From Neckera pumila (Eukaryota; Streptophyta; Bryopsida; Hypnales; Neckeraceae), in contig OZ018408.1 of NCBI GenBank assembly GCA_963969595.1, positions 8,987,823-9,051,822 of the forward strand: a stretch of 64,000 nt of DNA, in the 5' to 3' direction. The position numbers and the translations under genes were made by a program. The notes under the pieces were generated by a model, which was not told the DNA's origin, ran no database searches, and saw nothing but the letters and a program-made list of their open reading frames with translations. Below, in pieces: positions 1 through 13,600 of the stretch; position 1 is the stretch's first letter, and every line of letters begins with the position of its first letter.

Positions 1-650
1 GCAAGTACTAACTTAGTAATTCACTAATTCTCCCCATTTACTATTCTGACAAATCAATGCATATTACAGTGGCCTTCCAAAAAGATACCTGATTTTGTCC
101 TCAGCTTTGAAAAGAAATATCTCTTCATTGTAATCATGTTTTTGTAAAGGAATTGTACCAGTACGCTCATATGTACAGAGTTAGTTATAGCAAGAAAATG
201 CAAAAATCTAATTACAATAAAGAGAAATTTATTTTCAAAGTGAGGGCAAAATGACACCAAAATCAGAAAATTTCTTTGGAGGGAATTGTAGATTTCTTTT
301 GAAAATGCTTATTGAAAGATTTGCGTACAGAGGTTTCCTACATATCTCTACAATCAAATTTAAGAAATTCATCACTAATGTTCTTCAATGAATTTTCATG
401 TAAAACCATGAAAATTAAATAAAAAAATTCACCAAAAATAGAATTTTGGTTTTTTGAAACTGAAGTTTGGTATGCTTGATTGGAATTGCATAAGATATCA
501 ATGTTGATTGTGCAAAACAAAAAACCTCAACTCTGTTTTACATTATGCAAGAAAATTGTATGGACCAAACGGCCATCACTTATCTTTGTGGTAGGCCACT
601 GTACAGTACACATTTTGAATGTCCATCCAAGCTGGATGAAAAATGAAACT
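1..650. other. AT-rich sequence, nothing recognised
   Basis: Short chance frames only. No repeat shared with the rest of the window was seen. Confidence 0.6.
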
Positions 651-1360
651 GAATGAAAAATGGCTAGTCCTGCTTCATCTCGCTTCTTCCGGTATGGCTC
701 ACTCGTGAGCCCCATCCGGGCTCCGTATCCCGCCTTTCCGAAGGTGCCCATCCACCGCACTGCCTGCTTTCTGAAAACCAGGCTTTGAGCAAAGCTTCCG
801 GCATCCAGGAATTCCATGCAATGGACATTCTGGCGCGTGAGGGCGGGCGGGCCTGCAGGAGTGCAAAAGCGGGTGCGCACTCAGCTTTCCAGCGAGACAC
901 TGAAACTGCTGCCAACCTTTATTATCTGCAGGAGATGGGCACGGCGGGAGGACTTTGGGACGCTTACGGCAACGGACAGACGGTGAATTCGCCGTCGAAA
1001 GACCATCGATCGACTGGCTGTCGACGGGGAATCGACCGTCGATCGACGACCGTTGACAGGACCCGATCGATTCCGCCAGGCAAGATAAAGTGGGCCACTT
1101 GCCACTGCGGCAGCCTGATCAGCCCAGGGCCGCTCCGTCCGTCATCCTTTGTCCGTCATGAACTTGAGGTGCGCATGGGAAACGGTTCCTATCCTGCAGA
1201 TCCCCCGCTGGCCTCGCTTGCTATGCTGCTCCCAAGCCCCAACTTATTATTATTATTATTATGATTCCGACTTTCCACAAAGAATAACGTACTCAAGCCA
1301 ATATCTGGCAGTAATCCAAAAGTCGCCATGGAGGAAGCCAGTCTGCAAAGTGCGCTATTG
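651..1360. other. GC-rich patch without recognisable gene
   Basis: Clearly GC-richer than its surroundings, with open frames on both strands (up to 159 codons at 785-1264) but no family likeness. At about 1005-1060 the words ATCGAC/GTCGAT recur in both orientations (for example CATCGATCGAC and GTCGATCGACG). It may be a gene relic or element fragment. Confidence 0.35.
1244..1262. repeat. (TTA)n microsatellite
   Basis: A short run of TTA units at the end of a GC-rich patch. Confidence 0.85.
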
Positions 1361-2471
1361 AACCTGCCCCCTGAAACGATACTGAGGACACGAAACGTGC
1401 GATGGAAGACTTTCTCTGTAACTGTAGAAAGAGAGAATGCACCTAGGGTCCAAAAACTGAATCATACGGAGTACTGGAGTGAGTAGCTATCACCTAGGTG
1501 GTGTTCTTCGAGAGTTAATATGATCTGCACATTGATATGTCTACATTTGAACTTCTGTATATGTTACAAGAAGGGAGTGGAAGATTTGTAGCACATACTA
1601 CATTATTACATATAGCAAGTAATATATATTCTTTCCATCCTCTCCTTATCCATTTATTGTTCAATAGGCTTTCCAGGAGATGGCTGACGTACCCATCTAA
1701 AATTGTTAATGTTTTCCCTTGCCGATGTTGCCGTCGGAATCACGGTTATTAAAATACTCCATATTCAATAGAGAATGCAAAGAGTCAGAGACTAATTATC
1801 ACCAATGCTATAATTTTAGAAATTACAAAATGCTACACCGAAATTCGTATAATCTTATCAGGAGTAGGTAGAGTGGCACTCCCTACCTATGTGGCTATGT
1901 GCTTATGACAACGATAGTAAAACTACTCCAATGGATTCTTTATTCACTTTAATAGAAAAAAGTTCTTACGTCTCTATCGTTTTTACCACTTCTTCTTTCG
2001 ACAAATTACTTGTGCGTCACAAATTACTGTGGGCTACCTTACAAGGACGTGCATTCGCAGGGACACGTTCTTTTAAAAAGTGGTATTCAGTGTCCTTCCC
2101 AGATAGGAGCTCACAGACACACAGATATGTGGAAAATATTAAAATGGCCCGACCAAATAAGCACTAGGGGTGAATGATCTTACTTTCTGGCAATTTTTTG
2201 GCAATTTTTTTGGAAAGAAAAGTTGGTAGCGTCGGTCACTGTCTCATTGAGAGTGCGAGAGAATGACAGCCCAACTGAAAGCCACTTCAGCCTGCAATGA
2301 ACATAGCGAGGACAGTCAAGCAAAGCCGGCTGAAACTCGCAAAAGTTGGTTGGGAGAATTTGCAAGCTATGCGATGATGATGGTCGCAAGTTAATGCAAT
2401 ACCGGTGCACGTGAAAAGTAGGAATGGTTGAATCAGTAGCAAGTCCGACTGAATTTGGATCAGATGGTGCC
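1361..2471. other. Intergenic, nothing supported
   Basis: Mixed composition and short frames only. From about 2200 the composition rises and continues past the MULE-like MITE to 3050, so the MITE appears to have entered this patch. Confidence 0.5.
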
Positions 2472-2480
2472 CTCGCATGG

Positions 2481-2741
2481 GGTCGAGCTTATAGTTGTAT
2501 GACGAGCCTCTTGCGGAGGTAAATGAATGTAAGAAAAAAGACCCCCTATTTTGTGCCGTCTTTATTCAATTGTTAAGACCTCTTCTACCTAATTTGGGGC
2601 CTCTGATTGCAAATATGAACTCAAAATTTGCAAATTTTATCATGCGTTGCAAGTAAAACGTTCCTGCGTTTTCCCAAGGGGTAAAAAGGGGGCCAAAACG
2701 GCCTCCGCAAGATGCTCGTCATTACAACTATAAGCTCGACC
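2481..2741. mobile_element. MULE-like MITE with perfect 9-bp target duplication
   Basis: Terminal inverted repeats of about 40 bp (left 2481-2519, right about 2701-2741) start GGTCGAGCTTATAGTTGTA and differ by one indel and about one mismatch. The 9-bp sequence CTCGCATGG flanks both sides (2472-2480 and 2742-2750). Nine-base duplications are characteristic of Mutator-like elements. The inner 160 bp resembles 39010-39140. No coding capacity. Confidence 0.8.
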
Positions 2742-3459
2742 CTCGCATGGGCCGCGACGCCGGGGTTGCGATGAACTTGAGCGCCGAGGTGGAGTGTCGC
2801 CGGACTCCAGTTGCGGCCATGATTACCAATAATTTTCAATGGGAATTTATGGCCTTGCAGACACAAGTATCACACGTCCAATTACTTTCTGCAACGAAGT
2901 TCTGGAGCGGACATGTGGCAATCGCAAGGGAGCAATTGTTGACAGAGCCAGCGCAAGACAGGAGATACCTTTTGGAAGAGCAACCAACAAGGGCATGATT
3001 CGTGGCCTGCCTTTTACTCAGACGACATTCATCCAGTCAATTTAGAACATTCATGCAGCCAGCAAAGATATTATAACGGCCAAATTGCATGCAAATTCAT
3101 CACAGGCCTCTCACTCCGATCTACATAAGTAACGCTTCGCCAGAGCCGAAAGCCATTAGCTTTGCACCTCGCTTCGATCTCTTCTGCCTGCCTGCCATGC
3201 CCTGCCAGCTAGTACAGTCGTGGTCATCGTCTTGTACCAGCCATTTCTGAAAAGCTCACGGTTGTCCTGAGCTTCACCACCATATGCCCCAGCTGGCGCG
3301 CTTCACGATGGGAGCTTGCACCTGTGGGTGATATTGATGCACGCACTGAACATCGATCTAGGGCTGGATTGTGCTGAATCAGTCGTTCAGTCTGCTAGCT
3401 AGCTTGTGTGATTCGAGTGATATAGTTCTCGTTTAGTTCGCCTGAAGACTGGAGTTGCC

Positions 3460-3768
3460 TTGGTGATCAACGGAAGGATCGAAATCGAAGCCCTCGCAGG
3501 GGTGTGTTCTTCTCCCTCAAAGGCTTCCAACAACATCACCAGCTGTTCGACGTCATGGTCTTGTCCTTGCGGCCATGACGTTGCAGTGCAAGTCATGGTG
3601 CAGCTGTTGGATGCCTCTGTGGGAGATGAACCTACTTCTGCCATTTCGACCAGCGCGCGTGAACGGAATTTCGTACTCAAAACGCGCAGTCCTCGTGGCG
3701 TTGCCAACAAGTGTACCCGCTGCTACCGTCGCCTCTACTTCGAGCTCGGTCCTGGTGAAACAAACTAG
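3460..3768 (+). CDS. Hypothetical small ORF (102 codons)
   Basis: Starts at ATG 3460 in a GC-richer patch (3150-3800). The product begins MVINGRIEIEALAG, has a Cys-containing middle (SCPCGHDV) and ends with a CTRCYRRLYFEL segment. I recognise no family. An equally long frame runs on the opposite strand (3399-3710), and an inverted TCATGGTC/GGCCATGA pair lies inside. Either frame could be chance. The base composition, unlike the AT-rich desert around it, is the only argument for a gene or gene relic here. Confidence 0.2.
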   Translation: MVINGRIEIEALAGVCSSPSKASNNITSCSTSWSCPCGHDVAVQVMVQLLDASVGDEPTSAISTSARERNFVLKTRSPRGVANKCTRCYRRLYFELGPGETN

Positions 3769-5339
3769 CTATGCAGCCGCGGACCGTGCTCTTTGTGGTT
3801 ATCGATCGAATTTGTGTTTTGCCATATTTTACATTGGCATTCGTTGTAGTAAGTGACGAGTTTCACAGAGCCAATATTGTGAACTCGGACTACTGCACTT
3901 TCAGTTGGGTCATGCAATGGAAAGTGGAAAGTTCATGCAGTGGAAAGTTCTGCTACAATTTGCCTGAAATCCGCCATTCTAACGAATATGTGATTCGTTT
4001 GGTGTTTCTCTGCCGATCGTGAGAGGCTACTTCTGACTTTTGATTGGTCGCAGATTTCTGGATCTTACTGGCAGTAAGTTGATGCTATCCACTCTACAGT
4101 TCGCGCATATCCAATAGGCATTAATCCCATCTGAAGCTAGACGAATAATGCTCGTCGCTGATTCGAATTCGAATTCTTGGATTATTTCTGTTAAAGTTTC
4201 AGTGACTCATGTGTAGTTTTATTTCCCGTTCAGTTGTATTCAACACTGTAGCTCTTGCTTTTAGTAAGTTTTATAGTTTGAATAATACTTACTGCAAGGA
4301 ACTCGGAAATCTGGTGACATCAGGGTAACATGTAGAAGTCGCAATCTTTCTGGCAAGTGTACATGCCGGACCCACTTATCACATTAACTGGTGAGTATTT
4401 TAAATCAGCTCTTGCGTCGCCTACACCGGCATTGTGCCACTCGTTGGTACGCAAGAGAAAAGACGTACCGGAATCTTTAGCAACTTACGGTTACCACTAA
4501 AATCCTATCGTTGTGGCATTTCCTGGTTACGACAACTATAATTATCGATGGTACCTGCTTATGAAAGATTAATCGTATAGAGTAAAAGATAGACCCGGCT
4601 ACTGCAGAGGGTCTCTCCCTCCACGCATAGACTAGGCATCCTAGAAACGATTCTAGCACGAGAGAAATCCAGTTCGTTACTCATGGGTGCACTTTACGAG
4701 GCAGCCAGTGCAGCTGATTAGATTCATCATGCGGAAGAATATTAATTTTGCAACCAATTGTTTGTCAACGAATTAAGCTACAGTACAACTGTTGTTACAA
4801 ATCCAACTTGAGTGTGTACGTGCCGTGGTTACATACCGAATAAGCTTTTTCTCAAGCCGGAGTTCTTGTACGCCTTGCAACACCAAAAATTTCAAGCATC
4901 AGTTGACCGAGGTATGGGCAGTTGGGCACTCATTATCGACCATTCGACCCTTCCTAAATATCAGCATCCACGATGTGAGCATGTATGTTAGTAGAATTAA
5001 CTAATTCTTGAGAGTAATTACTGAACATGTGCAATTCTATGAGTTCATCATTTTGAGTCTGTTTATGTGTTAATTTATTACGTATATATATATATATATA
5101 TATGCTTTTTTTTATTTTTTTATTTTTTTTGGTTCTAACAAATGGACCATTGCATTAAACGGTACCAAGTACAAATTCAGCCAAGCTACGGAGGCTGGAC
5201 AGTGAAGACGTAACGAGCAAAAGGAAAAAAAATCAGGAAAAAACAAAAGAAACAGAACCCTCAAGCAATTAATTGAACTGGCAGATTCTATTATATTCTT
5301 TTCACATGTGTTGTGCCTGATATGTGGGTGGTCTTATGA

Positions 5340-5945
5340 GAACTAGTGTGTCCTGTGCCGTTGCCACAGTTCAAACAAAAGTAAAAGTATTTTTCTAGTT
5401 ATTTGCTTCAATAAAAACTTTGAAATTTGATAACTTTCATATCATAGGTCCAAATGTCACAAAACAAACTCTGACCTCTCCTTGCTGAGAACTTTCCGAT
5501 GGTACCAAGCATGCGGTCGGGGGATACACGGTCTGGGAGATTTCATCGTAACAAAACAAAACAAACAACCAGCCAAACTTAAGGTATAAATGGATGGATG
5601 ATAATTTCATTTAAACTAGTGTGTCCTGAATTGTTGCCACAACCAACATAAAAGTAAAAATAATTTTCTCATTTTTGGATTCATTAAAACTTTGAAATTC
5701 AAGAATTTTCATACTATACTATGAGAGGTTGCAATCTTGGTACAAAGAGAAAGCTATATGAACATAAAAAAATCCATAACTTTCACACTATGTGCATGTG
5801 CTATTGCCACAACCAAAATAAAAGTAAAAATGATTTTTTAATTTTTAATTCGTTAATACTTTGAAATTCAATAACCTACTCACTGTAATATGAGAGGTTG
5901 CATTTTTGGCACAAATAGAAAGCTCTATGCACAAAGGAGTGCATT
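5340..5945. repeat. Three tandem-like degenerate copies of a dispersed repeat
   Basis: The phrase ACTAGTGTGTCCTG followed by TTGCCACA and AAAAGTAAAA starts at about 5341 and 5615. A third copy without the first part starts at about 5805. Each goes on to ACTTTGAAATT. The first copy extends into the part shared with 35.5 kb. Confidence 0.65.
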
Positions 5946-6051
5946 ACAAAAAAATTGGATCTTCTACACAGCCCTTAGGGTTTCGGCAAATGTGCAATTC
6001 CAATAAAAAATTATTTATTTACTTGTTTTTAAATTCATACATACGTATATA

Positions 6052-6053
<2 letters not shown>

Positions 6054-6127
<74 letters not shown>
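6054..6127. repeat. (AT)n microsatellite
   Basis: About 70 bases of alternating A and T, with a smaller tract at 5085-5102. Confidence 0.95.
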
Positions 6128-6132
<5 letters not shown>

Positions 6133-6713
6133 TAAAAATCATTTTTAAAATAAAAACTCCAAAAGGACACCTTGGCTGACTACTCACCTTTTTGGATTGA
6201 TCTTTTTCCTAAATGCACATTCTCATGTATCAATTCTATATTCAAATAGAAATAAAAAATATTCAATAATTGCATTACACATATTTTATGATTGTAAAAT
6301 TTTTATATTAATAATTCTACTTTTCTTTGAGATTTTCTTAAGTTTGAAGTGTGATAATAAAGCCATGGGACAATGTATCGGTGTTTCAGTCAATACCTCA
6401 TTTAAACTATTAACTTTTATTTTCTTTCAAGTTTTCAATTTTTTTCAACAAATGATTTCAGGATCTATTGGAAAAATCATGTTTTGCAAAACATTAGGCT
6501 ACAATTTTATAGGTCATGATTTGAAGATTTAAAAATCTGAAAAATCTACTAAAATATAGTGCATTGCAATATGCAAACTATTGACATTGTATCATGCAAA
6601 TGCTCTTACCAAATTATTTCTAGAAATTGTTCTTCATAATTTACATTTACAGAATTTCAAATTAAATTATAAATCAATGGACTTAGGAATCAACATTGTT
6701 TTCAAGCTCACTC

Positions 6714-7302
6714 TTAACCCCTGAAGGACCGGAGGGGTGTCCAGATTTCTAAAATTATAAAGATCTATTATAAAATGCAACTTAGAAGCATATTTTAATG
6801 ATGACTCTCAAACAATAGTTATAAAATGTTATTTATAGATCACATCCATATGATTAGATCAACAAAAATACATACCAATATTTTTCAATCCAATTTGAAG
6901 CTACAAATTGGAAATTCCTTCTAAAATCAATTGTAGACTGAATATTATGATTTTTAAAATAATTTTTTCCTATAAGTTCAAAATATTGAGTTCTGATTAT
7001 AGTGATTTTTAAAGATTTTTATTTGATTTTTTTGATTCAAGTCATTGTTGAACGGTCATTTTTTTAATTGAAAAAGTTACTTCTTCGAGGCTAGACCTTC
7101 GGATAGACTTTCCGATACCTTTTGAATTACTGAATATTTGCAAAGCAAAATCTTCATAGTCTAAACCATACAAATATTAAAGAATTAATAAAAGAATCTT
7201 AAAACAAAATTGATGGATGAAAAAATGCATTTCAGTGAGTTCAAGATGTGTTTCCGTTCATTCATTGTTCAAAATCTGCACTCATCATCCTTTAGAGGTT
7301 AA
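6714..7302. mobile_element. TTAA-flanked element E1
   Basis: Left end TTAACCCCTGAAGGAC and right end (reverse complement) TTAACCTCTAAAGGAT match at 13 of 16 positions, followed on both sides by CAGATTT. AT-rich, no coding frame. The first 250 bp align with 33853-34090 and, inverted, with 14205-14382. Confidence 0.6.
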
Positions 7303-9391
7303 TCACTTGAATGTTCTTGGTTATTTTTCTTACAACAATATTAAAGAATTACAAAATCCAGTGACTGAATATTTATGTACTCAAAGTTGCAAGTGCTTGC
7401 ACTTGGCTCAAAGCCAATGAAGCACATCAGATTTTAAATGTCTCAATTGAACAATAATGATATATTAATATTTGATAGAATCATGCTCTCTATATATTAT
7501 GCTTTTGTCAATCCAAAAATTAACATGATTTAGCTCGCCATTTCTAGTACAAGTACCAAAATTTTGAAAAGTATCACTTTTGGACATATGTAACTATAGG
7601 ATCTTGTAGTACCCTAGTTTGAAAATATGCTAAAAAAATTTCAAAAATTTCTACCATGTAGATTGCAAGATATTAGCGTTTCAAGTGGCAAAATCTTTTT
7701 CTTGGCCTTGGAAAAAAAAAATAGGCAGCTGCACTTCACAAGGTCAGATCATTATGAAAAAGTTTCCAAAATGGTTGTGCTTCTTTAAATTCATTCTTCA
7801 ACGCAAGATGCATTACATGCTTGAAAATTTTCAGATCATTTGGAAATGTATAACATACAAGAAAAAAATAGTAAGTAAAGAGAAGTAGAGAATGATTCAA
7901 AATACTAAATTGTTGAGAATTTCATTTTGGAATTGAAAAATGCAAATCCCAATGGTTGTAACAAATTTAATTTAAGATTGTAGGAAAAGTTTATGAATCC
8001 CATTTTTTGTTTTATTCAGTTACAAAAAGTAATAATTATGGCCAAAGAAAAAATCAGCTTTTTTTCCAGAAGCTCGCCAAAGTTGAAAAAAGCCGGATTC
8101 TGAAATATTTTCTTCATTAATTACTTTCGACTCACGTATTGTTGAAAAACCTGATAATTATAATCAAATACAACGTATTCTAAATCCTTATTGTATTTTA
8201 ATAAATTCTTGACAAAATTTAATTTTATATTAAATTCGTAACTTTTCTAAAAAAAAATTTATTACAAGTTTTGTTATAAACAACTTGCACCCTATGATTT
8301 TAATTTTTTCCAAAAAAATTGAAAATTGAATAAAATAAACAAGTTTATTTTAGAATAGAGAATCCATAACTGCCCACAAACTAAAACTCCTCATAACTTT
8401 TGACTCATTGATTTACATGGAATGCTTCAAATTTTCCACGTATATATAATTCTAATAAACCAATTTCAGATTTTTATTTTTGAAAAAAGTATTTTTTCTT
8501 GATCTATCCAAACTGCCCAAATTGAGAAAAGAACGACATATCATGCAATAATTCTTTACTCATGTTTTCAAATGTCACGAAATTTGTGCATATGAAAGAT
8601 ATTCCTTGTCCCCACCCTCTATCAAAATTTCAGCCCAAAATATGCAAATCTCTAGTCACCGATATTTGCCCAAAACTTTTATATTGCAGAAAAACACGTG
8701 TTGGTCCTTTACTCCTTTAGGGGTCAAGGATGAAATAAGGCCACACCACTTGCATAATTTTATTTTTTGGAAAAAAATTATGCATCTTCCATAAGTTATA
8801 TAAATAATATTTTTTTCTAATTCTTTTTGAAATTATTGTGACTTTTTGAAGTAAAAGTGAAAAAATATATATCACATTCAACACATGGTTCAATTTTGGA
8901 AACTTTACCATAGTTGTAAATAATAGTTTGAAATGCCATAGTATAAACCAATTTTGTTTGATAATATCAGCGGTAGAGGTACTAGGTCCAACATTCAGAT
9001 TGCTATAAGTTGTTAAATTTAAAAATAAAAAAAAGTAAATTAACTAAGAAATCAGACTTCATTAGTTTCATTTCATTAGTCAAATTAAGTTCAAACAAGA
9101 TCATTATTTTGACTAAAATTCAAATCTAAAGCAAGGAGGTACAAGTATCCAAAATACAATAAAAGAGTATATTTGGTCATATACATTATAACTATTCAAT
9201 TTTAAGACTATTTGGTAAGTTGAGACTATAATATATTAATATACATAAAAACATTTGATCGCCCAAGGGTTGTAGTCACATCTTATTGTCGACTCAACGA
9301 TAAATCACTATAACAAGTTTAGGGTTGAAGTCTCAAAATGTGCAGATTGTCTCATTTAAATAAATAAGGCCTTTTTTGAGCAAAATTGCTA
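7303..9391. other. AT-rich desert, nothing recognised
   Basis: Degenerate AT-rich sequence, probably decayed elements: a weakened CCTTTAGGGGTCAA end is seen near 8716. No coding frame with family likeness. Confidence 0.5.
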
Positions 9392-9643
9392 CTCCCTCTA
9401 TCCCACTAAAATGCTTCTTATTTTCTCTCATGTTTTTCTTATATTAATTTCATTGACCATGTTGTAAAATGTGTAATCCAGAATAGTCTAAACTTTATAT
9501 CACCACAATCCATGAAGAACATTGTATCTGTTCAATGCGACCTAAATAAAAAGTGGACCCAAGCAAGCTTCCAATATGCTTACTCAAAACTACTAAAAAA
9601 AACATGAAGTAAAATCAAGAGCTTTTTAATGGGACAGAGGGAG
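9392..9643. mobile_element. Stowaway-like MITE
   Basis: A 252-bp element with CTCCCTCTATCCCA at the left and TGGGACAGAGGGAG at the right, flanked by TA on both sides (9390-9391, 9644-9645). This is the classic Stowaway (Tc1/mariner) terminus and target site. AT-rich interior, no ORF. Confidence 0.85.
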
Positions 9644-9856
9644 TACAAAACAACACAACATGTTGAAAATAATGTGTAGTGGTCAAAACTATGATCTTTT
9701 TAGCCATTTCTAACTATAGAATCTTGTACCTAACTTGGATTTCTATTTTTCCACCAATTTTCAGAGCCTAATTCTAAAGCACTTGAAGCATCTTCAAAGT
9801 AGTATAATGAATTTTTCCAATTGTTCCTAGAGGTGAAGTTTCAATTCTGAAATTTT

Positions 9857-10664
9857 TTAATCCTTAAAGGACTAAGGCCATTTTTTTTCAAAAAAACACT
9901 CAAAACTGCAATTTCTACTATATTTACTTGAGAAACTAAAAATTATTATTTTTAGAATCTAATCATAGAATTTTGATTGAAATCATGTGGTAAAAAATTT
10001 ATGAAGTTTGACCATACAAATAGAGAGATATTAGCATTCAAAGTGGGAAAAAATAAATTATTTTGAACACTAACTTGCAATTTTAGATGACTTTGACTGC
10101 CATTTGTAGAATTTTTTTGCAATATGGGCTTTGAATTAAAAAAAAATTGTGTTGAAGAATTGAGTTGAAAGATAAGTAAGATATTTCAACCAAAACTACA
10201 CATGATTTTCATTCTTTAAAAATTTATTAAGTAGAAGTAGGTCCAAGATTGAAAGAAAAACTAAATTGTTAATAGCTCTAAGATGGGATTAAATCACAAC
10301 AATTATAATAGTGAGATTGTTCTATCACATAAACAAGATTATTAATAACTATCACATCACTAATGCAAATGGAATGAATCAAAGCTTCACATGTAGACAA
10401 AAATATGATCTATAAGAAAAGAATTAAGACAATTAATTTCAAATTTTTGTGGGTTTTTTTCTGCTTGGCAACATTAATTTTTTTAAAGATGGTGTAACTT
10501 TTGCTCTTGTGTATGGATTTAAATAAAAAATTATACTCCTACAAAGCTAATAAGTTTTTCTATCCTATGAGGAATTTTCAAAAAAGTTTCACTAAAAATT
10601 GAGGTCATAGAAACCTGCCCAAAAACCATTTTGTCCGTTGAAAGACAATGGTCCTTTGCGTTAA
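9857..10664. mobile_element. TTAA-flanked element E4
   Basis: Left end TTAATCCTTAAAGGACTAAG, right end AATGGTCCTTTGCGTTAA. Both subterminal regions match E5 (CACTCAAAACTGC near the left end, ATTTTGTCCGTT near the right). Non-coding, AT-rich. Confidence 0.5.
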
Positions 10665-13600
10665 AAAAAATGTTCTCTTCCACCTAAGAAATTATATTTT
10701 TTGCAAAAAATTCTATTTGAAAATCTATGAAAAACTTCAAGGAAAAAGAACTTCATTTTCATTCTTTAAATAATTATTAATTGAAAGTATTTATTAAATA
10801 ATAGAAAAAAATAAAGAACTACTAAATCTAATGGGAAATTGGACTTGGACATAAGTTGGGTATAGGTTAGGCATAAATTGCGTATAGATTGGGCTTAAAT
10901 TGGGCATAAATTAGACTTGGGCATAAATTGCATCTCTAGGAGGTTGTATGAATATGATTAACTCTCATAGAACAAAATTCCTGTAGGGTGCATAGTTTTA
11001 GAATCAAATTTGAATTTTATACATATTTATTTTAAATGTCTTACAGTTTGATTATGAAAATGGAGTTCCAATAATCTACTTTTCATCAGATTCTATTTTT
11101 TTGCAATACTATTGAAATTGTAATTTTTGCGACAACTTGAAGATGGCACCTAAAATTACACCACCTTGAATTTTTCTATTGAATTTTTCTTTTAAGGGTG
11201 AGCTTAAGAAGCAGACCAATTACACCATGATTTTTACCACAATCACCTCCAATTTTCTAAAAAAGGTCATAATATTTTTAATTATTTTATAATTATTATG
11301 ATTTTACAAAAAAAGACTTTTAAAAATATGTAAATTTTGCTTTAATACTTTTAATTATGAAAAAATGAATATTTTTTTTTGATAAATATAACTACATGAA
11401 AAAAACACCAAATTTTTAAAAGGTGTATTTTAGTATAGAAACTAATGAAGTTTGAACAAATGTAAAAATGTAATGTCTTTTAAGGGTTAAGTGTAGAAGT
11501 TGGCCAAAAGAATTGTAGATTCTTGGAGGAAGAGGTGCATTTTGTAAACTTCCTACAAATAAGTCATAGGATACTTTTAGTCCTTGGAGTTTCTGTTGGA
11601 GTTTCCTAAAACACTATAACTAACAATCTTGAAATGCCTAAGAGGCTAAAAAGTGGCCTTTAGATGACATTTAGCATTTATTCCCTAAAAGATCCTAAAG
11701 TGAACAAAAGGTGAATGCAAAATACATCCTAAACACACAAAAATGCATTTTCCATCTATCATTTAGTTATAAGATTCTTGTACTAGTTCTTTAACATTTT
11801 TATAATATAGATTCTAAAGACTTTGATTTAAAATGATTCTATTATTCAGTAAGTACTGATAGCTTTGACCTCGAAAAATAACCTTTTAAGTTCAAACAAC
11901 AATCCTTCAAAAACTACTTGAGTAAAAAAATCAAATTAAAGTCTTCAAAGATCACTCAATTAAAATTTAAACATTGTAAACTGAAAGAAAAAAATTCTTG
12001 AGGAAATCACAAATTATATTCAATCTACATTCAACTTTAGATGGAACAGTTTTCAATTTTTGGCTTCAAATCTTGAGGAGGGGGGGGGGGCATTTATAAT
12101 TTATTAGCAAACAATGTGCGACATAATAAAGGGAGTTATTGATTCATCATGCCCAAAAATTAGAAAATACTTAGAGTTAATATAGGATTGTGGAAATTAA
12201 GGTACATGCACTTAGAAGTAATGTACCTAGATCAATAACACCTCATATCTGAAAAAATTAGATCTAAGATATGGTCAGAAATATGAACCCAAGGTATTCA
12301 TACTTAGTAGGTTCAATTTATAGTCTATTGGTTTTTTGGGTGGGATGAACAAAGTTGGGTGGCGGTTTGAGATTATGGATGATAGTTGAGATGATATTTC
12401 TATTTTGAAGTGATGTCCGTTCACGACAAAAGTCACTCCATCTCTCTTGTTGCGTCAGGCAGCTTAGAATTTCCGTTTCATGCCGAGCGCTTGATCCATG
12501 TCCTGCTGATTTGCAAGTGTTGTATGCGCCTTCACTGGTTTAGGGAAACGTAGTTCTCTGACAATGGCTTCAGGTCTGTTGGTGTAGGATTTTTGGTGGT
12601 GGACATAACTTGTGGTTTGAAGCTCTTAAGGGAGAATCATTTGGGTTTGTGGTTTGTAGTTAGGATTTAGGGTCCTCATATTTAGGAAAAATCTAAACTA
12701 AGAGCACGGTGCATTCATGAGTTTCTTCATGGGGTCGACAAGGGAGAGGCACATAAAGCTATGGACACTTGAAAACGAGAATGCTGACCCTAAATACTTC
12801 AGTAAAGTAAAGGTTAGAGACGGGTGCACAAGTTTGACCACAACCTCGGAGTTCTTTCTTGCTCTTGGAAGCTGAAGGCACCACTTTCTGATTGTATGCA
12901 TGTTGCTCCTTTGGGCAACTTGAACAACATTGAACTGCATTGCCTCGTTGACATTATGTCTAGTAGGTGGGAGTCAAATAAGGGCAAAATCAGCCCCAAT
13001 GAATATTGGCTCAGCTTGGCAAATACATGGGTAACCCCTGCGAAGCACACATGATCCATGCGAGGAACTATTTTAGTGGTTTTGTTATAGCTGTAGGTAC
13101 ATGTAATTTTGTTTTGTTTTTTGAAAGTTGCTCTGGATAGTGCATGCTGTGTAGTGCTTTTAATTAGTAATACTATCACTGTCTACAGAACTTACAAGAA
13201 CTCTTGATGGCGGTGGGGGCCATTTTTTGTAATGCAAATTGTGTCTTGAACACACGTAAATATTAGACAATTGATTCCCTGCTTTAATTCTTGCATAGGA
13301 TTTACTTTGCTTGTTTCAATTTTTGCATTTTCAGGCATGTTGTGGTCTAATTTTGGTACCATATGTATGTTTCAATTTTTGCCATATTGATACGTCATGG
13401 TCCACTTTAAACCAATAGATATGAATGTTGTGTTTGCAGTTCTGATCCTAAACTCTGCATTATACTTGTAAGTGCTCCAATATGCTAGATTTTGTTTTCT
13501 ATGTTTATGAATGTCTGTTGAAATGTAAGTTAGAACGTGTGCCTTATCTTAAGCTTTAGTGTGCTCCAATGTCATCTACAATGTGTGCTTTGACGTATGC

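Larger units (their letters stand above)
3800..6713. other. AT-rich desert with simple repeats
   Basis: Apart from the repeat copies at 5340-5945 and (AT)n tracts, a T-rich run at 5105-5131 followed by CAAATGGACCATTGCATTAA looks like a minus-strand retroposon tail. No gene seen. Confidence 0.5.

Noticed and set aside
6197..6532. 111-codon plus-strand frame in AT-rich DNA
   Set aside because: Phe/Ile/Leu/Lys-rich, as chance frames in AT-rich DNA are. No motif.
12814..13179. 121-codon minus-strand frame as a gene
   Set aside because: An overlapping plus-strand frame is of similar quality. There is no recognisable domain and no clear exon neighbours.
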